From Thiomicrorhabdus sp041583835 (GTDB lineage Bacteria > Pseudomonadota > Gammaproteobacteria > Thiomicrospirales > Thiomicrospiraceae): a DNA stretch of 64,000 nucleotides. The stretch spans positions 86,743-150,742 of the forward strand of contig NZ_JBFHFC010000006.1 in the NCBI RefSeq assembly GCF_041583835.1, read 5' to 3'. This document shows positions 9,245 through 18,065 of this stretch, piece after piece; positions within the stretch are counted from its first letter, which is position 1, and every line of letters begins with the position of its first letter. A model generated the notes under the pieces. That model searched no databases. It worked only from the letters and a program-made list of their open reading frames with translations, and had not been told where the DNA came from. The position numbers and the translations under genes were made by a program.

Positions 9245-9709
9245 TTATTTTAAGATTTTTGCCAACACAGGGAGTGTCGGCTTATAGAAGTGACGCGTAA
9301 ACAACCAGCCTGAAAACAGACCGAACAGGCCGCCTAAAATTGACACTAAGTCCGCCTGTTCCCCGTCAATTCCAAACCATGCCTGCCCCAATGCCTTAAA
9401 CACAATTGCAAACAGAAACAAACCGACTAACGGCAATCCATAAGCCATAAACGAATACTTGACCAACTTGGACTCATCCAAACTTAACTCAACCTGATCG
9501 CCTACTTCGGCCTGTAACGTATTCAACACCCTCAAAGGCTTTTTGCTGGTCGAAGAAAACAGCTTGGACAACGCCGCCGTACCGCAACCGGATTCCGATT
9601 GGCAACCTCCGCAACCGCTTTGCTGTGCGGTTTCGATCAACACAAACGGTTCCTCAACTGCAACCACACGCCCTTGTGTGATTAATAAATTGTCTTCATT
9701 AACACTCAT
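9245..9709 (-). CDS. rseC: RseC/MucC family positive regulator of sigma-E activity
   Basis: RseC-like inner-membrane protein of 154 residues. The N-terminal part carries a cysteine cluster (CGGCQSESGCG), typical of RseC, where it has been linked to redox or metal sensing; two adjacent membrane helices follow (YSFMAYGLPLVGLFLFAIVF and LVSILGGLFGLFSGWLF). In relatives it modulates sigma-E or SoxR reduction. Here it starts the transcript with degP, 91 bases from it. The rpoE-rseA-rseB genes that normally precede it are absent, so its partner sigma factor, if any, is encoded elsewhere. Confidence 0.88.
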   Translation of the reverse strand: MSVNEDNLLITQGRVVAVEEPFVLIETAQQSGCGGCQSESGCGTAALSKLFSSTSKKPLRVLNTLQAEVGDQVELSLDESKLVKYSFMAYGLPLVGLFLFAIVFKALGQAWFGIDGEQADLVSILGGLFGLFSGWLFTRHFYKPTLPVLAKILK

Positions 9710-9778
9710 AACCTATAAAACCTTGCATTTCGAGGATGGTAAACTACTATAAAGATTCGCTTAACCCCGGTATTTCCC

Positions 9779-9784
9779 TATAAT
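9779..9784 (+). promoter_or_regulatory. Possible nadB promoter -10 box
   Basis: A perfect TATAAT stands about 100 bases before the nadB start in the 173-base divergent region shared with rseC. No good -35 hexamer is seen at 16-18 bases spacing, so the call is tentative. On the minus strand TATAGT near 9748 could serve rseC. Confidence 0.35.
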
Positions 9785-9882
9785 ATGCTACCCATTATGC
9801 ATGGATTCAAGGGCTCTCGCCAAACAACGTCAAAAAAACACGTCGGCCCTTAAACCACCAACAACACCACAAAGGGATTCGA

Positions 9883-11487
9883 GTGATCAACTCAAAAAGT
9901 TTAAAAACAGACATTTTAATCATCGGCAGCGGAATCGCCGGATTATCGATCGCCCTGAAACTAGCTAACAAACACCATGTCACGGTATTGGCCAAGGCCT
10001 CCTTATCCGAAGGCAGCACTAATTATGCGCAAGGCGGAATCGCCGCCGTACTCGACCCGTTTGACAGCATCGAATCCCACATCGAGGACACCAAAGAAGC
10101 CGGTGCCGGCCTGTGCGACACGGAAGCCGTAGAATTGGTCGCTACTCATGCCGCAAAGTCAATCAAAGAACTCATCGAACTCGGGGTTCCCTTTAGTAAA
10201 TGCGAAGGCGACCAGTGTACTTACCCGTTCCATCTGACGAAAGAAGGCGGCCATAGCCATCGCCGGGTCATCCATGCAGCCGACCATACGGGACACTCGA
10301 TCAGCGAAACCCTAATCAATAAAGTCGAAAGTCATCCGAATATCACCCTGTTGCCGGAACACATCTCCATCGATTTGATTCTGAATAAGCAGAATACCCG
10401 CTGCATCGGTGCTTACGTACTCAATAAAGCCGACGATACCGTCTACGACATTTGGGCCGACTTTACCGTTTTGGCAACCGGCGGTGCCAGTAAAGCTTAC
10501 CTGTACACCAGCAACCCGGACACCTCAACCGGTGACGGCATTGCGATGGCCTGGCGCGCAGGGTGTTCAATCGGCAACATGGAATTTAACCAGTTTCACC
10601 CGACCTGTTTATATCACCCGCAAGACCGTTCGTTTTTAATCAGCGAAGCCGTGCGCGGTGAAGGCGGCATCCTTCGCCTTCCTGACGGAACGGCATTTAT
10701 GGAAAGCTATGATTCTCGTAGGGATTTGGCGCCCAGAGACATTGTTGCCCGCGCCATTGACCAGGAAATGAAAAAGCACGGTTTGGATTGCGTCTATTTA
10801 GATATCACGCATAAGTCGCTCGACTTCATTCAAGAGCACTTTCCAACCATCTACGAACGTTGTCTTAAGGTGGGAATCGACATCAGCCGCGAACAAATCC
10901 CGGTCGTACCGGCCGCCCACTATACGTGCGGCGGCGTAGTAACCAACCTGCACGGCGAAACAGACCTCCCCGGCCTTTACGCCATCGGCGAAACCGCCTA
11001 TACCGGATTGCACGGTGCAAACCGTCTTGCCAGCAACTCGCTGGTTGAGGGCTTGGTTTTTGCAGACATGGCAACCCAGAGTATAGAGCAAGCCTATTGC
11101 AATAGCTTCGACAACAATGAAGCGCCAACCCCTTGGGATAGCAGCGAAGTGACCGATCCTAAAGAAAAAATACTGGTCGCTCACGACTGGGACGAATTGC
11201 GTCGCGTCATGTGGGATTACGTCGGTATCGTGCGTACCAACAAACGATTAAAACGCGCCCGCCAACGAATTCGCAATCTTCAAAAAGAGATCAACGAGTA
11301 TTATCACGAGCACACCGTACATAGCGACTTATTGGAACTCAGAAATTTGGCATTGGTCGCGGAACTAATGGTAAAAAGCGCTCAGAAACGTAAAGAAAGC
11401 CGCGGACTTCACTACAATTTAGATTATCCCTACACTCTAAAGAAATCCAAACCGACCATCCTAAAGCATAAAAACAAAAAACGTTAA
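9883..11487 (+). CDS. nadB: L-aspartate oxidase
   Basis: NadB oxidises L-aspartate to iminoaspartate, the first step of de novo NAD synthesis; NadA is not in the window. The N-terminal FAD-binding motif is IIGSGIAGLSIALKLA. The family motifs TNYAQGGIAAV, HSHRRVIHAADHTG and GLYAIGETAYTGLHGANRLASNS are intact, and a helical C-terminal domain follows. Length 534 residues. The start is a GTG at 9883 with AAGGGA upstream. It is divergent from rseC, matching the nadB-rpoE neighbourhood of other gammaproteobacteria. Confidence 0.96.
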   Translation: MINSKSLKTDILIIGSGIAGLSIALKLANKHHVTVLAKASLSEGSTNYAQGGIAAVLDPFDSIESHIEDTKEAGAGLCDTEAVELVATHAAKSIKELIELGVPFSKCEGDQCTYPFHLTKEGGHSHRRVIHAADHTGHSISETLINKVESHPNITLLPEHISIDLILNKQNTRCIGAYVLNKADDTVYDIWADFTVLATGGASKAYLYTSNPDTSTGDGIAMAWRAGCSIGNMEFNQFHPTCLYHPQDRSFLISEAVRGEGGILRLPDGTAFMESYDSRRDLAPRDIVARAIDQEMKKHGLDCVYLDITHKSLDFIQEHFPTIYERCLKVGIDISREQIPVVPAAHYTCGGVVTNLHGETDLPGLYAIGETAYTGLHGANRLASNSLVEGLVFADMATQSIEQAYCNSFDNNEAPTPWDSSEVTDPKEKILVAHDWDELRRVMWDYVGIVRTNKRLKRARQRIRNLQKEINEYYHEHTVHSDLLELRNLALVAELMVKSAQKRKESRGLHYNLDYPYTLKKSKPTILKHKNKKR

Positions 11488-11532
11488 GTTGACTGTTCGG
11501 GAATTCGGCAATTACCGATCCCGAAAACAGAA

Positions 11533-11564
11533 TAAAAAAAGCAGGATTTAATCCTGCTTTTTAA
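11533..11564. terminator. Bidirectional terminator between nadB and cheW
   Basis: Hairpin AAAAAAAGCAGGATT / AATCCTGCTTTTT lies between two convergent genes and has A or T runs on both sides, so it can end both transcripts. Confidence 0.85.
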
Positions 11565-11594
11565 TGTTAGCTTAGAATACGATCCAGCCTTTTA

Positions 11595-12143
11595 TCAGCC
11601 GTTACCGACCGACATATCGTCCTGATTAATAACTTGTTCAATCAACCCTTCCGAAGCCAACTTATCGATATCGATCAGAATCACCATACTGCTTTTCGGC
11701 TTTTTCTCTCGCTCTTGAGACTCTCCCGCCATGTTGCTCTGCCCTTGATCGCTAAACAGAGTACCCAGCCCTAAAATAAACTGATTCTCGACCGAAGTCG
11801 CGACATCCGGTGCCGGCTGTAAATTTGCCATATCGATCTGTTGGACGTCGGAAACTGCATCCACTACTAAACCGACGACGCGCTCTCCCAACGAGGTGAA
11901 AACATGGACTACAACAACGACCGTTGTGGCGTTATAACTGGAATCCAAACGGAATTTTTCCCTCAAATCGATAATTGGCACCACACTTCCGCGTAAATCG
12001 ACCACTCCTTTTACAAAAGGAGGTACATTCGGTAACGGAGTCGGTTTCTCCCACCCTCTTATCTCTTGAACACGAAGAATCTCTACCGCATATTCTTCCT
12101 GCCCCAAACGGAAAGTTAAAAACTCTTTTTTCGATTCAGACAC
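11595..12143 (-). CDS. CheW-like chemotaxis coupling protein
   Basis: A single CheW domain of 182 residues: FLTFRLGQEEYAVEILRVQEI at the start, then PFVKGVVDLRGSVVPIIDLR, the canonical CheW core, and VVVVVHV.....GLVVDAVSDV. CheW scaffolds bridge receptors and CheA in chemosensory arrays. An insert around residues 125-150 (SDQGQSNMAGESQEREKKPK) breaks the C-terminal part, which is longer than usual. GTG start with GGAG 7 bases upstream. No other che gene is adjacent, so it serves an array encoded elsewhere, perhaps a main flagellar one. Confidence 0.9.
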   Translation of the reverse strand: MSESKKEFLTFRLGQEEYAVEILRVQEIRGWEKPTPLPNVPPFVKGVVDLRGSVVPIIDLREKFRLDSSYNATTVVVVVHVFTSLGERVVGLVVDAVSDVQQIDMANLQPAPDVATSVENQFILGLGTLFSDQGQSNMAGESQEREKKPKSSMVILIDIDKLASEGLIEQVINQDDMSVGNG

Positions 12144-12320
12144 AATGGATCTCCAATTCGATCTGCAAACCAGTACATATTACTTACATTAGTAATAAGG
12201 ATTATGGACTATAACGCCTTATAAGTGAATTGAAAATACTACCCACTCAACGTCAAAATTTCAAATTGTTTCCTAAAACTGCAATGAAATGCTTACCGCC
12301 CTACAAACCACCCCGGCATT

Positions 12321-12348
12321 TTGCGATTTGTCGAGACTAGGGTATCAT
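12321..12348 (+). promoter_or_regulatory. Candidate sigma-70 promoter of ygfZ
   Basis: TTGCGA, a 16-base spacer, then TATCAT, ending 30 bases before the ygfZ ATG. Both boxes match consensus reasonably; the call rests on pattern alone. Confidence 0.4.
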
Positions 12349-12377
12349 TTGTGCAAATTTGAAATTGAGGATAAAAA

Positions 12378-13466
12378 ATGACGTCTGCTAATGAACTGCT
12401 TGATCCGGTTTGGCAAAACTTTATGGTCGAACAAGGGGCTCAATTCGCCGAGAAAGGAACCATCAAAACATTTGGTCACGCCGATCTTGAACGCTACTTA
12501 ATCAAGCACGGTCCTGTTGTTACCAGTCTTGCCCACCAAGCTCTATTAAAAGTCAGCGGCAGTGACGCCAACACCTTTCTTCAAGGACAATTAACCAGCG
12601 ACATCAACGATGTCAGCGCCAATAAAGCTCAACTATCGTCTTACTGCGATCCTAAAGGCAATGTGTTGGCAATATTCCTGATCTTCAAATATCAAGGTGA
12701 TTTTTATCTGAGTTTCGACGGCTCTCTAAAGGAAACCATTCAGAAACGACTAAGCATGTTTGTATTGAGATCGGATGTCCAGATCACCAATGCCGGCCAA
12801 GAATTGATCCATATCGGTTTCGGTGGCGAATTCGGCGACTTGGATATCCAACGCCGCCTGGAAACCAAAGTAAAAGCGGTCTATGAATCCGGTCACGTAG
12901 AAGCTGAAGGCATGGAAGATGTCTTTGTCGTAAAAGTGCCGGGACCATACCACAAATACGACCTTTTCGGACCGGTTGAGCAAATCAAACAGGCTTGGTT
13001 GAAATTACGCGATAACAGCGATTTAACCAATACCCAAGATTGGAACTTGTTAAATATTGCTGCCGGGATTCCTGAAATCACGGCGGCCAACGCCGGTACA
13101 TTCACCGCACAATTCCTTAATCTGGACAAATTGGAAGCGATCAACTTCAAAAAAGGCTGTTTTCCAGGACAAGAAATCATCGCCCGTATTCATTACCGCG
13201 GCAAAGTCACCAAGCGTATGTTACGCATACGTCTAGAAGAGACCGTCGATTTAGCACCGGGCGACACCTTGACCTTACATGACAATTCCGGAAAAAATCA
13301 CAATCTGGAAGTCATCAACTCCAATCCGGACATTCTCGGCGGCACACGCTGTCTAGCGGTCGGAACCCTGAAATCACTCGGCAATGTCGAAGGCAATTTA
13401 ATGAGCGAATCCGGTCAACTGGCTACAATCGAACCTCTGCCATACAGCATTACCGACGACGAATAA
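12378..13466 (+). CDS. ygfZ: Folate-binding protein YgfZ
   Basis: YgfZ is a tetrahydrofolate-binding protein related to GcvT that helps make or repair certain iron-sulfur clusters, for example in MiaB. The diagnostic motif KGCFPGQEIIARIHYRGK is present with its conserved cysteine. The N-terminal part has LLKVSGSDANTFLQGQLTSD, as in the family. Length 362 residues, typical range. GAGG lies about 7 bases before the ATG. It is a single gene between the divergent cheW and convergent lysS. Confidence 0.92.
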   Translation: MTSANELLDPVWQNFMVEQGAQFAEKGTIKTFGHADLERYLIKHGPVVTSLAHQALLKVSGSDANTFLQGQLTSDINDVSANKAQLSSYCDPKGNVLAIFLIFKYQGDFYLSFDGSLKETIQKRLSMFVLRSDVQITNAGQELIHIGFGGEFGDLDIQRRLETKVKAVYESGHVEAEGMEDVFVVKVPGPYHKYDLFGPVEQIKQAWLKLRDNSDLTNTQDWNLLNIAAGIPEITAANAGTFTAQFLNLDKLEAINFKKGCFPGQEIIARIHYRGKVTKRMLRIRLEETVDLAPGDTLTLHDNSGKNHNLEVINSNPDILGGTRCLAVGTLKSLGNVEGNLMSESGQLATIEPLPYSITDDE

Positions 13467-13495
13467 ATCGAAAATCAAAACCGTACTTCAGCCAT

Positions 13496-13524
13496 AAAAA
13501 AACCCGCTTAAAGCGGGTTTTTTT
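13496..13524. terminator. Bidirectional terminator between ygfZ and lysS
   Basis: Stem AAAAAACCCGC / GCGGGTTTTTT with a short TTAA-centred loop. T runs exist on both strands between the two convergent genes. Confidence 0.88.
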
Positions 13525-13542
13525 ATAACGTATGCAAACCGA

Positions 13543-15057
13543 TTATTGATTTGGTCGCATATGCGGGAACAACAATACGTCACGAATCGAAGGTTTGTTG
13601 GTAAACAACATCACCAAACGATCGATCCCGATCCCTTCACCGGCTGTCGGCGGCATACCGTGTTCAAGCGCAGTAATGTAGTCTTCGTCGTAATGCATCG
13701 CTTCATCGTCACCGGCATCCTTAGCTTCAACCTGAGCTTTAAAACGCTCGGCCTGATCTTCGGCGTCGTTCAACTCGTTGAAACCGTTCGCCAATTCGCG
13801 TCCGCCGATAAATAATTCGAAACGGTCGGTAATAAACGGGTTTTCATCGTTACGGCGTGCCAATGGAGAAACTTCGGCAGGATATTCAGTAATGAACGTC
13901 GGATCCATCAACTTCTCTTCCGCAGTCTCTTCGAAGATTTCAGTCATGATTTTACCTAAACCATACGATTCTTCTACATGCACATTCAATGATTTAGCCA
14001 ATTCACGAGCCGATTCCAAATCATCCAACTGTTCCGCCTTAGCGGATGGGTTGTATTTCAAAATCGCATCTTTCATCGTCAAACGCTCGAACGGCTTACC
14101 GAAATCGAATACCTGACCTTGATAAGGTACCTGAGTCGAACCGACGGTCAATTCAGCCAATTCTTTCAACAACTCTTCAGTGTAATCCATCAATTGATGG
14201 TAATCGGTATACGCCGCATAGAACTCAACCATAGTGAATTCAGGATTGTGGCGAGTCGAAAGCCCTTCGTTACGGAAAGAACGGTTAATTTCGAACACTT
14301 TTTCAAACCCACCGACAACCAAACGTTTTAAATAAAGCTCCGGTGCGATACGCAAATACAACGGCATATCCAATGCATTATGGTGAGTGTTAAACGGCTT
14401 GGCAGTCGCCCCGCCAGGAATCACGTGCATCATCGGCGTTTCAACTTCCATGAAGCCTTTATTGATCAAGAAGTTGCGAACGTGCTGAACGATTTTAGAA
14501 CGCAACATAAAGGTTTCACGACTCTCTTCGTTCACAATCAAATCGATGTAACGTTGACGATACTTAACTTCTTGGTCCTGCAAGCCATGGAACTTATCCG
14601 GCAACGGACGGATCGACTTGGTAATCAACTCGATATTTTCTACGTGCACCGATAGTTCGCCGGTATTAGTTTTAAACAAATACCCTTCCGCACCAACGAT
14701 ATCGCCCAAATCCCATTTTTTGAACTGCTCGTTATAGAAGCCTTCCGGTAATTCGTCACGGGTAACATAAACCTGAATTCGTCCCTCGTGATCCTGCAAA
14801 GTGGCGAAACTGGCTTTACCCATAATACGACGCAACATCATACGCCCGGCAACTTTAACTCTTACAGGCTCGGCAGCGGCTAAGTCTTCTTTGGACATAT
14901 CGCCGTATTTTGCTTGCAAATCCGCCGAACTGTCTTCACGACGGAAAGTATTCGGATAGCTGTGACCGATCTCTCTTAAAGCATTCAGCTTAGCGCGTCT
15001 TTCGGCAATAATTTTGTTTTCATCAACTTCAGGCACGTTGTTTTGTGTTTCTGACAT
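13543..15057 (-). CDS. lysS: Lysyl-tRNA synthetase, class II
   Basis: Charges tRNA-Lys. It has an N-terminal OB-fold anticodon-binding domain (VKVAGRMMLRRIMGKASFATL) and the class II motifs: motif 2 FRNEGLSTRHNPEFTMVEFY and motif 3 GEGIGIDRLVMLFT, with motif 1 near FMEVETPMMH. The ATG at 15057 has GAAGAGAG upstream; the longer reading adds 26 residues foreign to the family. About 504 residues. It follows prfB, the same prfB-lysS order as in E. coli, and may be co-transcribed with it. Confidence 0.97.
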   Translation of the reverse strand: MSETQNNVPEVDENKIIAERRAKLNALREIGHSYPNTFRREDSSADLQAKYGDMSKEDLAAAEPVRVKVAGRMMLRRIMGKASFATLQDHEGRIQVYVTRDELPEGFYNEQFKKWDLGDIVGAEGYLFKTNTGELSVHVENIELITKSIRPLPDKFHGLQDQEVKYRQRYIDLIVNEESRETFMLRSKIVQHVRNFLINKGFMEVETPMMHVIPGGATAKPFNTHHNALDMPLYLRIAPELYLKRLVVGGFEKVFEINRSFRNEGLSTRHNPEFTMVEFYAAYTDYHQLMDYTEELLKELAELTVGSTQVPYQGQVFDFGKPFERLTMKDAILKYNPSAKAEQLDDLESARELAKSLNVHVEESYGLGKIMTEIFEETAEEKLMDPTFITEYPAEVSPLARRNDENPFITDRFELFIGGRELANGFNELNDAEDQAERFKAQVEAKDAGDDEAMHYDEDYITALEHGMPPTAGEGIGIDRLVMLFTNKPSIRDVLLFPHMRPNQ

Positions 15058-15144
15058 TAGATAACTCTCTTCAAACTTTTTGGTTAAACCTGGCAGATGC
15101 AAACACCTAAATGACCAGGCCTGGTTAATTTTCAATATTCCGGT

Positions 15145-16240
15145 TTAAATGCCCGCTTTCAGGCTGGCGACGATAAATTGATCTAGATCGCCGTCCAATA
15201 CAGCAGATGTATTTCCCGTTTCAACGCCGGTACGTAAATCTTTAATACGCCCCGAATCCAATACGTAGGAACGAATCTGGCTACCCCAACCGATATCCGA
15301 CTTGGAATCTTCCAAGGCTTGTTTCTCAGCATTACGGCTCATCATTTCAAGCTCATATAACTTAGCACGCAACTGTTTCATTGCTTCAGCCTTGTTTTGA
15401 TGCTGAGAACGCCCGCTCTGACATTGAGTCACGGTATTCGTCGGAAGGTGAGTGATACGCACCGCAGACTCCGTTCGGTTTACGTGCTGTCCACCCGCAC
15501 CACTCGCTCGGTACACATCGATACGCAAATCGGCCGGATTGATGTCGATCTCGAAACTATCATCAATTTCCGGTGAAATAAACACCGAAGAAAACGAAGT
15601 ATGGCGGCGGTTGCCGGAGTCGAACGGTGACTTTCGCACCAGACGATGAACACCGGTTTCGGTTCTTAACCATCCGTAAGCGTATTCGCCCTGAACATGA
15701 ATGGTCGCGCCCTTGATACCGGCCACATCGCCGTCAGTCACTTCCAGTAACTCGGCTTTAAAGCCGTGACTTTCCGCCCAACGCAAATACATTCTAAGCA
15801 ACATATTCGCCCAGTCCTGCGCTTCCGTTCCGCCGGAACCGGACTGAATCTCGACATAACAATTGTTGGCGTCGAGTTCACCCGAGAACATACGCTGAAA
15901 CTCAAGCTTTTCCAGCTTTTCACCCAAGCTATCCAGCTCGGCCACCACTTCGGCAACCATTTCGTCGTCCGATTCCATTTCGGCCAGTTCCAGCAACTCC
16001 TTACAAGACTCCAACCCCGAATCTAACTCGTCAATCGTCGATACCACATTTTCTAATTGTGACTTTTCCTTACCTAACGCCTGAGCATGTTCTGGCTTAT
16101 TCCAAACGCCTGGATCTTCAAGCTCTCGCAATACCTCAACTAAACGTTCGGACTTGGTTTCGTAGTCAAAGATACCCCCTAAGCGATTCCGTTCTCGCTT
16201 GATAGTCGTCCATTCGGCTATAAACTGGGTTTAATTCCAT
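15145..16240 (-). CDS. prfB: Peptide chain release factor 2, with programmed +1 frameshift
   Basis: RF2 reads UAA and UGA stop codons and releases the finished peptide. The reading frame opens at the ATG at 16240 and meets an in-frame TGA at 16166-16168 after 24 codons. The region is AGGGGGTATCTTTGAC, the classic autoregulatory shift site: an internal Shine-Dalgarno-like AGGGGG, slippery CTT, and TGA followed by C. A +1 shift continues with GAC and gives about 364 residues, close to the E. coli 365. The SPF anticodon mimic (VRKSPFDSG) and the GGQ loop (ASGAGGQHVNRT) are intact. Low RF2 favours the shift, so the gene regulates itself. Confidence 0.97.
16165..16182 (-). promoter_or_regulatory. 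RF2 programmed frameshift site
   Basis: The minus strand reads TTAGGGGGTATCTTTGAC. The AGGGGG element lies three bases before CTT, and TGA is followed by C, the weak stop context. It matches the well-studied E. coli prfB site. Confidence 0.95.
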
Positions 16241-16324
16241 CTCTTTGAGACCTTTCTCATACGGTTAAAAATAAACGGGAATGATAGCAGAATTTAAAGC
16301 ATTTTGCTTAGGCTTATCCGTCAC

Positions 16325-16420
16325 TTAAACCGTTTTTTTCATTAAAGAAAACACATCGACGGCCGTTAAAGGTTTAATAATAAAATTAAACAATTTCCAA
16401 TAGAGAAATGTGCGCTCCCG
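16325..16420 (-). pseudogene. Possible C-terminal relic of a response-regulator receiver domain
   Basis: Between prfB and the next gene, an open frame of 31 codons without a start ends in FIIKPLTAVDVFSLMKK, then TAA. This resembles the end of a receiver domain, where the conserved Lys-Pro pair precedes the last helix. An in-frame stop lies just upstream (16421-16423), and I found no upstream receiver core in the other two frames. It could be a decayed gene or chance; no function is claimed. Confidence 0.35.
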
Positions 16421-16524
16421 TTAATTGAGTGCAAATGCAAACAACAGCACCTGGACATTTAAAAGGTTAAAATAAAATAACGACCCGAAAACCAGGGTAA
16501 CATGACCGGAAAGAGGTAATTCAA

Positions 16525-17256
16525 ATGGCTATCCAAACTCTCAACAACGGAACGCTTAACGCCTACCAAAAAATCACCAATCAAAAGCCGGAATCGGTCA
16601 ATGACGACAACCAAGGAAAAAGGGTACAAGGACAACCTGCCCTGCCTGAACAAGCATCAGAAAAAGCGACTCAACCCCATCAAACACAAGCGACTCTTCG
16701 CCAAGAACGCCAAGCAAGTTTGGTTCAACACCTTTTTGGCACACCGGAAAACGCAACCAACAATGCCTTAAAAATCACCTTTCAAGAAGCCATTGATAAA
16801 CTCAATGAAATCTTATCCGTCGATTTAGGACAAACCGAATTTGCTCCGATCAGCGAACAGACACTACAAGCTCAAGGCGGCATGGAATATTGGACGCCGG
16901 AAAACACGGCAAAACGAATTGTGGACGGCAGCACGGCATTTTTAGCAGGGTTTCAAGCGGCTCATCCCGAATTGGAAGGTGAAGAACTGATCAATCGATT
17001 CCTGGATGTCATCGGCGGTGGAATCACGCAGGGCTTTGAACAGGCGAAAGGTATTTTAGGCGATATGAATGTCTTAGAGGACACCGAAAGTACCATTGAC
17101 CTAACCTATCAAGCGGTTCAAGATCAACTTGCCGCATTCAAAAATCAATATCTAGGCATTTCAGAAGACGAAACGACGGAAACGGATTCAGCCGAGAGTA
17201 ATGAAACTACCGAAACAGAATCACAAGAAAGTTCCGAGCTGCCAAACAACGCTTAA
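16525..17256 (+). CDS. DUF5610 domain-containing protein
   Basis: A 243-residue protein with no signal peptide or membrane segment. Residues about 60-215 match the DUF5610 pattern: YWTPENTAKRIVDGSTAFLAGF, then FLDVIGGGITQGFEQAKGIL and a helix with IDLTYQAVQDQL. The first 55 residues are rich in Gln and Asn, and the C-terminus is an acidic tail of Glu, Thr and Ser. Function is unknown. AGAGGTAA stands before the ATG, and a strong terminator follows, so it is a single-gene unit next to the kinase-regulator pair. Confidence 0.7.
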   Translation: MAIQTLNNGTLNAYQKITNQKPESVNDDNQGKRVQGQPALPEQASEKATQPHQTQATLRQERQASLVQHLFGTPENATNNALKITFQEAIDKLNEILSVDLGQTEFAPISEQTLQAQGGMEYWTPENTAKRIVDGSTAFLAGFQAAHPELEGEELINRFLDVIGGGITQGFEQAKGILGDMNVLEDTESTIDLTYQAVQDQLAAFKNQYLGISEDETTETDSAESNETTETESQESSELPNNA

Positions 17257-17300
17257 TAGCGAAGTAACAATACCGTTGAACAAACTTTGTTTCACCCAAT

Positions 17301-17327
17301 AAAAAAGGAGCCGCCGGCTCCTTTTTT
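17301..17327. terminator. Bidirectional terminator after the DUF5610 gene
   Basis: AAAAAAGGAGCC / GGCTCCTTTTTT with a 3-base loop lies between convergent genes (the DUF5610 gene and the LuxR-type regulator). Confidence 0.9.
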
Positions 17328-17352
17328 ATTTTGTAAGACGAATTAAAATCGC

Positions 17353-18006
17353 TTACTCAATTTCTTCCAAACGAACTTTGGTCAATCCTGACTCATTCGC
17401 ATAATTGGTAATTTCTGCCGTTGAAGTCACGCCCATTTTGGTCATCAAATTTTCACGGTGTTTAGAAACGGTACGATCGCTAATATCCAACATATCGGCA
17501 ATTTCTTTCGTTTTATAACCTTCCGCTACCAACTTAACAACCTGCTTTTCTCGAACGGAAAGTTTCTTACCGACCGAAAGCTGCTCTATCTCCGCATCCA
17601 AAATCGGCTGAATTTCCGAATGAATGAATGTTTCTCCATCAACAACCTTACGAACGCCGGCAATCAACTCTTTCTGTGAAACCGACTTCATTGCGATACC
17701 GTCTACACCCAAGTCAAGCACTTCGATCCAAACACTCGGGGTTTCCGCCGCAGTCAAAACGATTATTTTAGTATCAGCGTAACGTTTCTGAATATGAGAA
17801 ATCGCATTCAAGCCACTCAATTTAGGCATAGACAAATCAAGCAACACAACCATTGGAGACTTGGATCTGACTAACTCCAGACACTCCAAACCGTCTTCCG
17901 CTTCACCTACTACAGTAAAATCTTCTTCAGATTGTAGAATCGATTTAAACCCTGCTCTAACCAAACTATGGTCTTCAGCTAATAAAATCGTAATTTTTTT
18001 TGTCAT
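17353..18006 (-). CDS. LuxR/NarL-family response regulator
   Basis: A two-domain regulator of about 217 residues. The receiver has the acidic pair in LLAEDHSLVRAG, the phosphorylatable Asp57 in VVLLDLSMPKLSG, and Thr and Lys in the later strands (VLTAAE, AMKSVS). The C-terminal GerE helix-turn-helix is LSVREKQVVKLVAEGYKTKEIA, followed by VSKHRENLMTKMGV. It binds DNA as the partner of the hybrid kinase encoded just upstream. The ATG at 18006 is preferred. A start at 18066 overlapping the kinase stop (TAATG) would add 20 residues and would couple translation. Target genes are unknown. Confidence 0.92.
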   Translation of the reverse strand: MTKKITILLAEDHSLVRAGFKSILQSEEDFTVVGEAEDGLECLELVRSKSPMVVLLDLSMPKLSGLNAISHIQKRYADTKIIVLTAAETPSVWIEVLDLGVDGIAMKSVSQKELIAGVRKVVDGETFIHSEIQPILDAEIEQLSVGKKLSVREKQVVKLVAEGYKTKEIADMLDISDRTVSKHRENLMTKMGVTSTAEITNYANESGLTKVRLEEIE

Positions 18007-18065
18007 GGAATTTTCAACCTCTTTAAAAATAGAGAAACCTCCTGTCTCTCTATTCCAAATCAACA

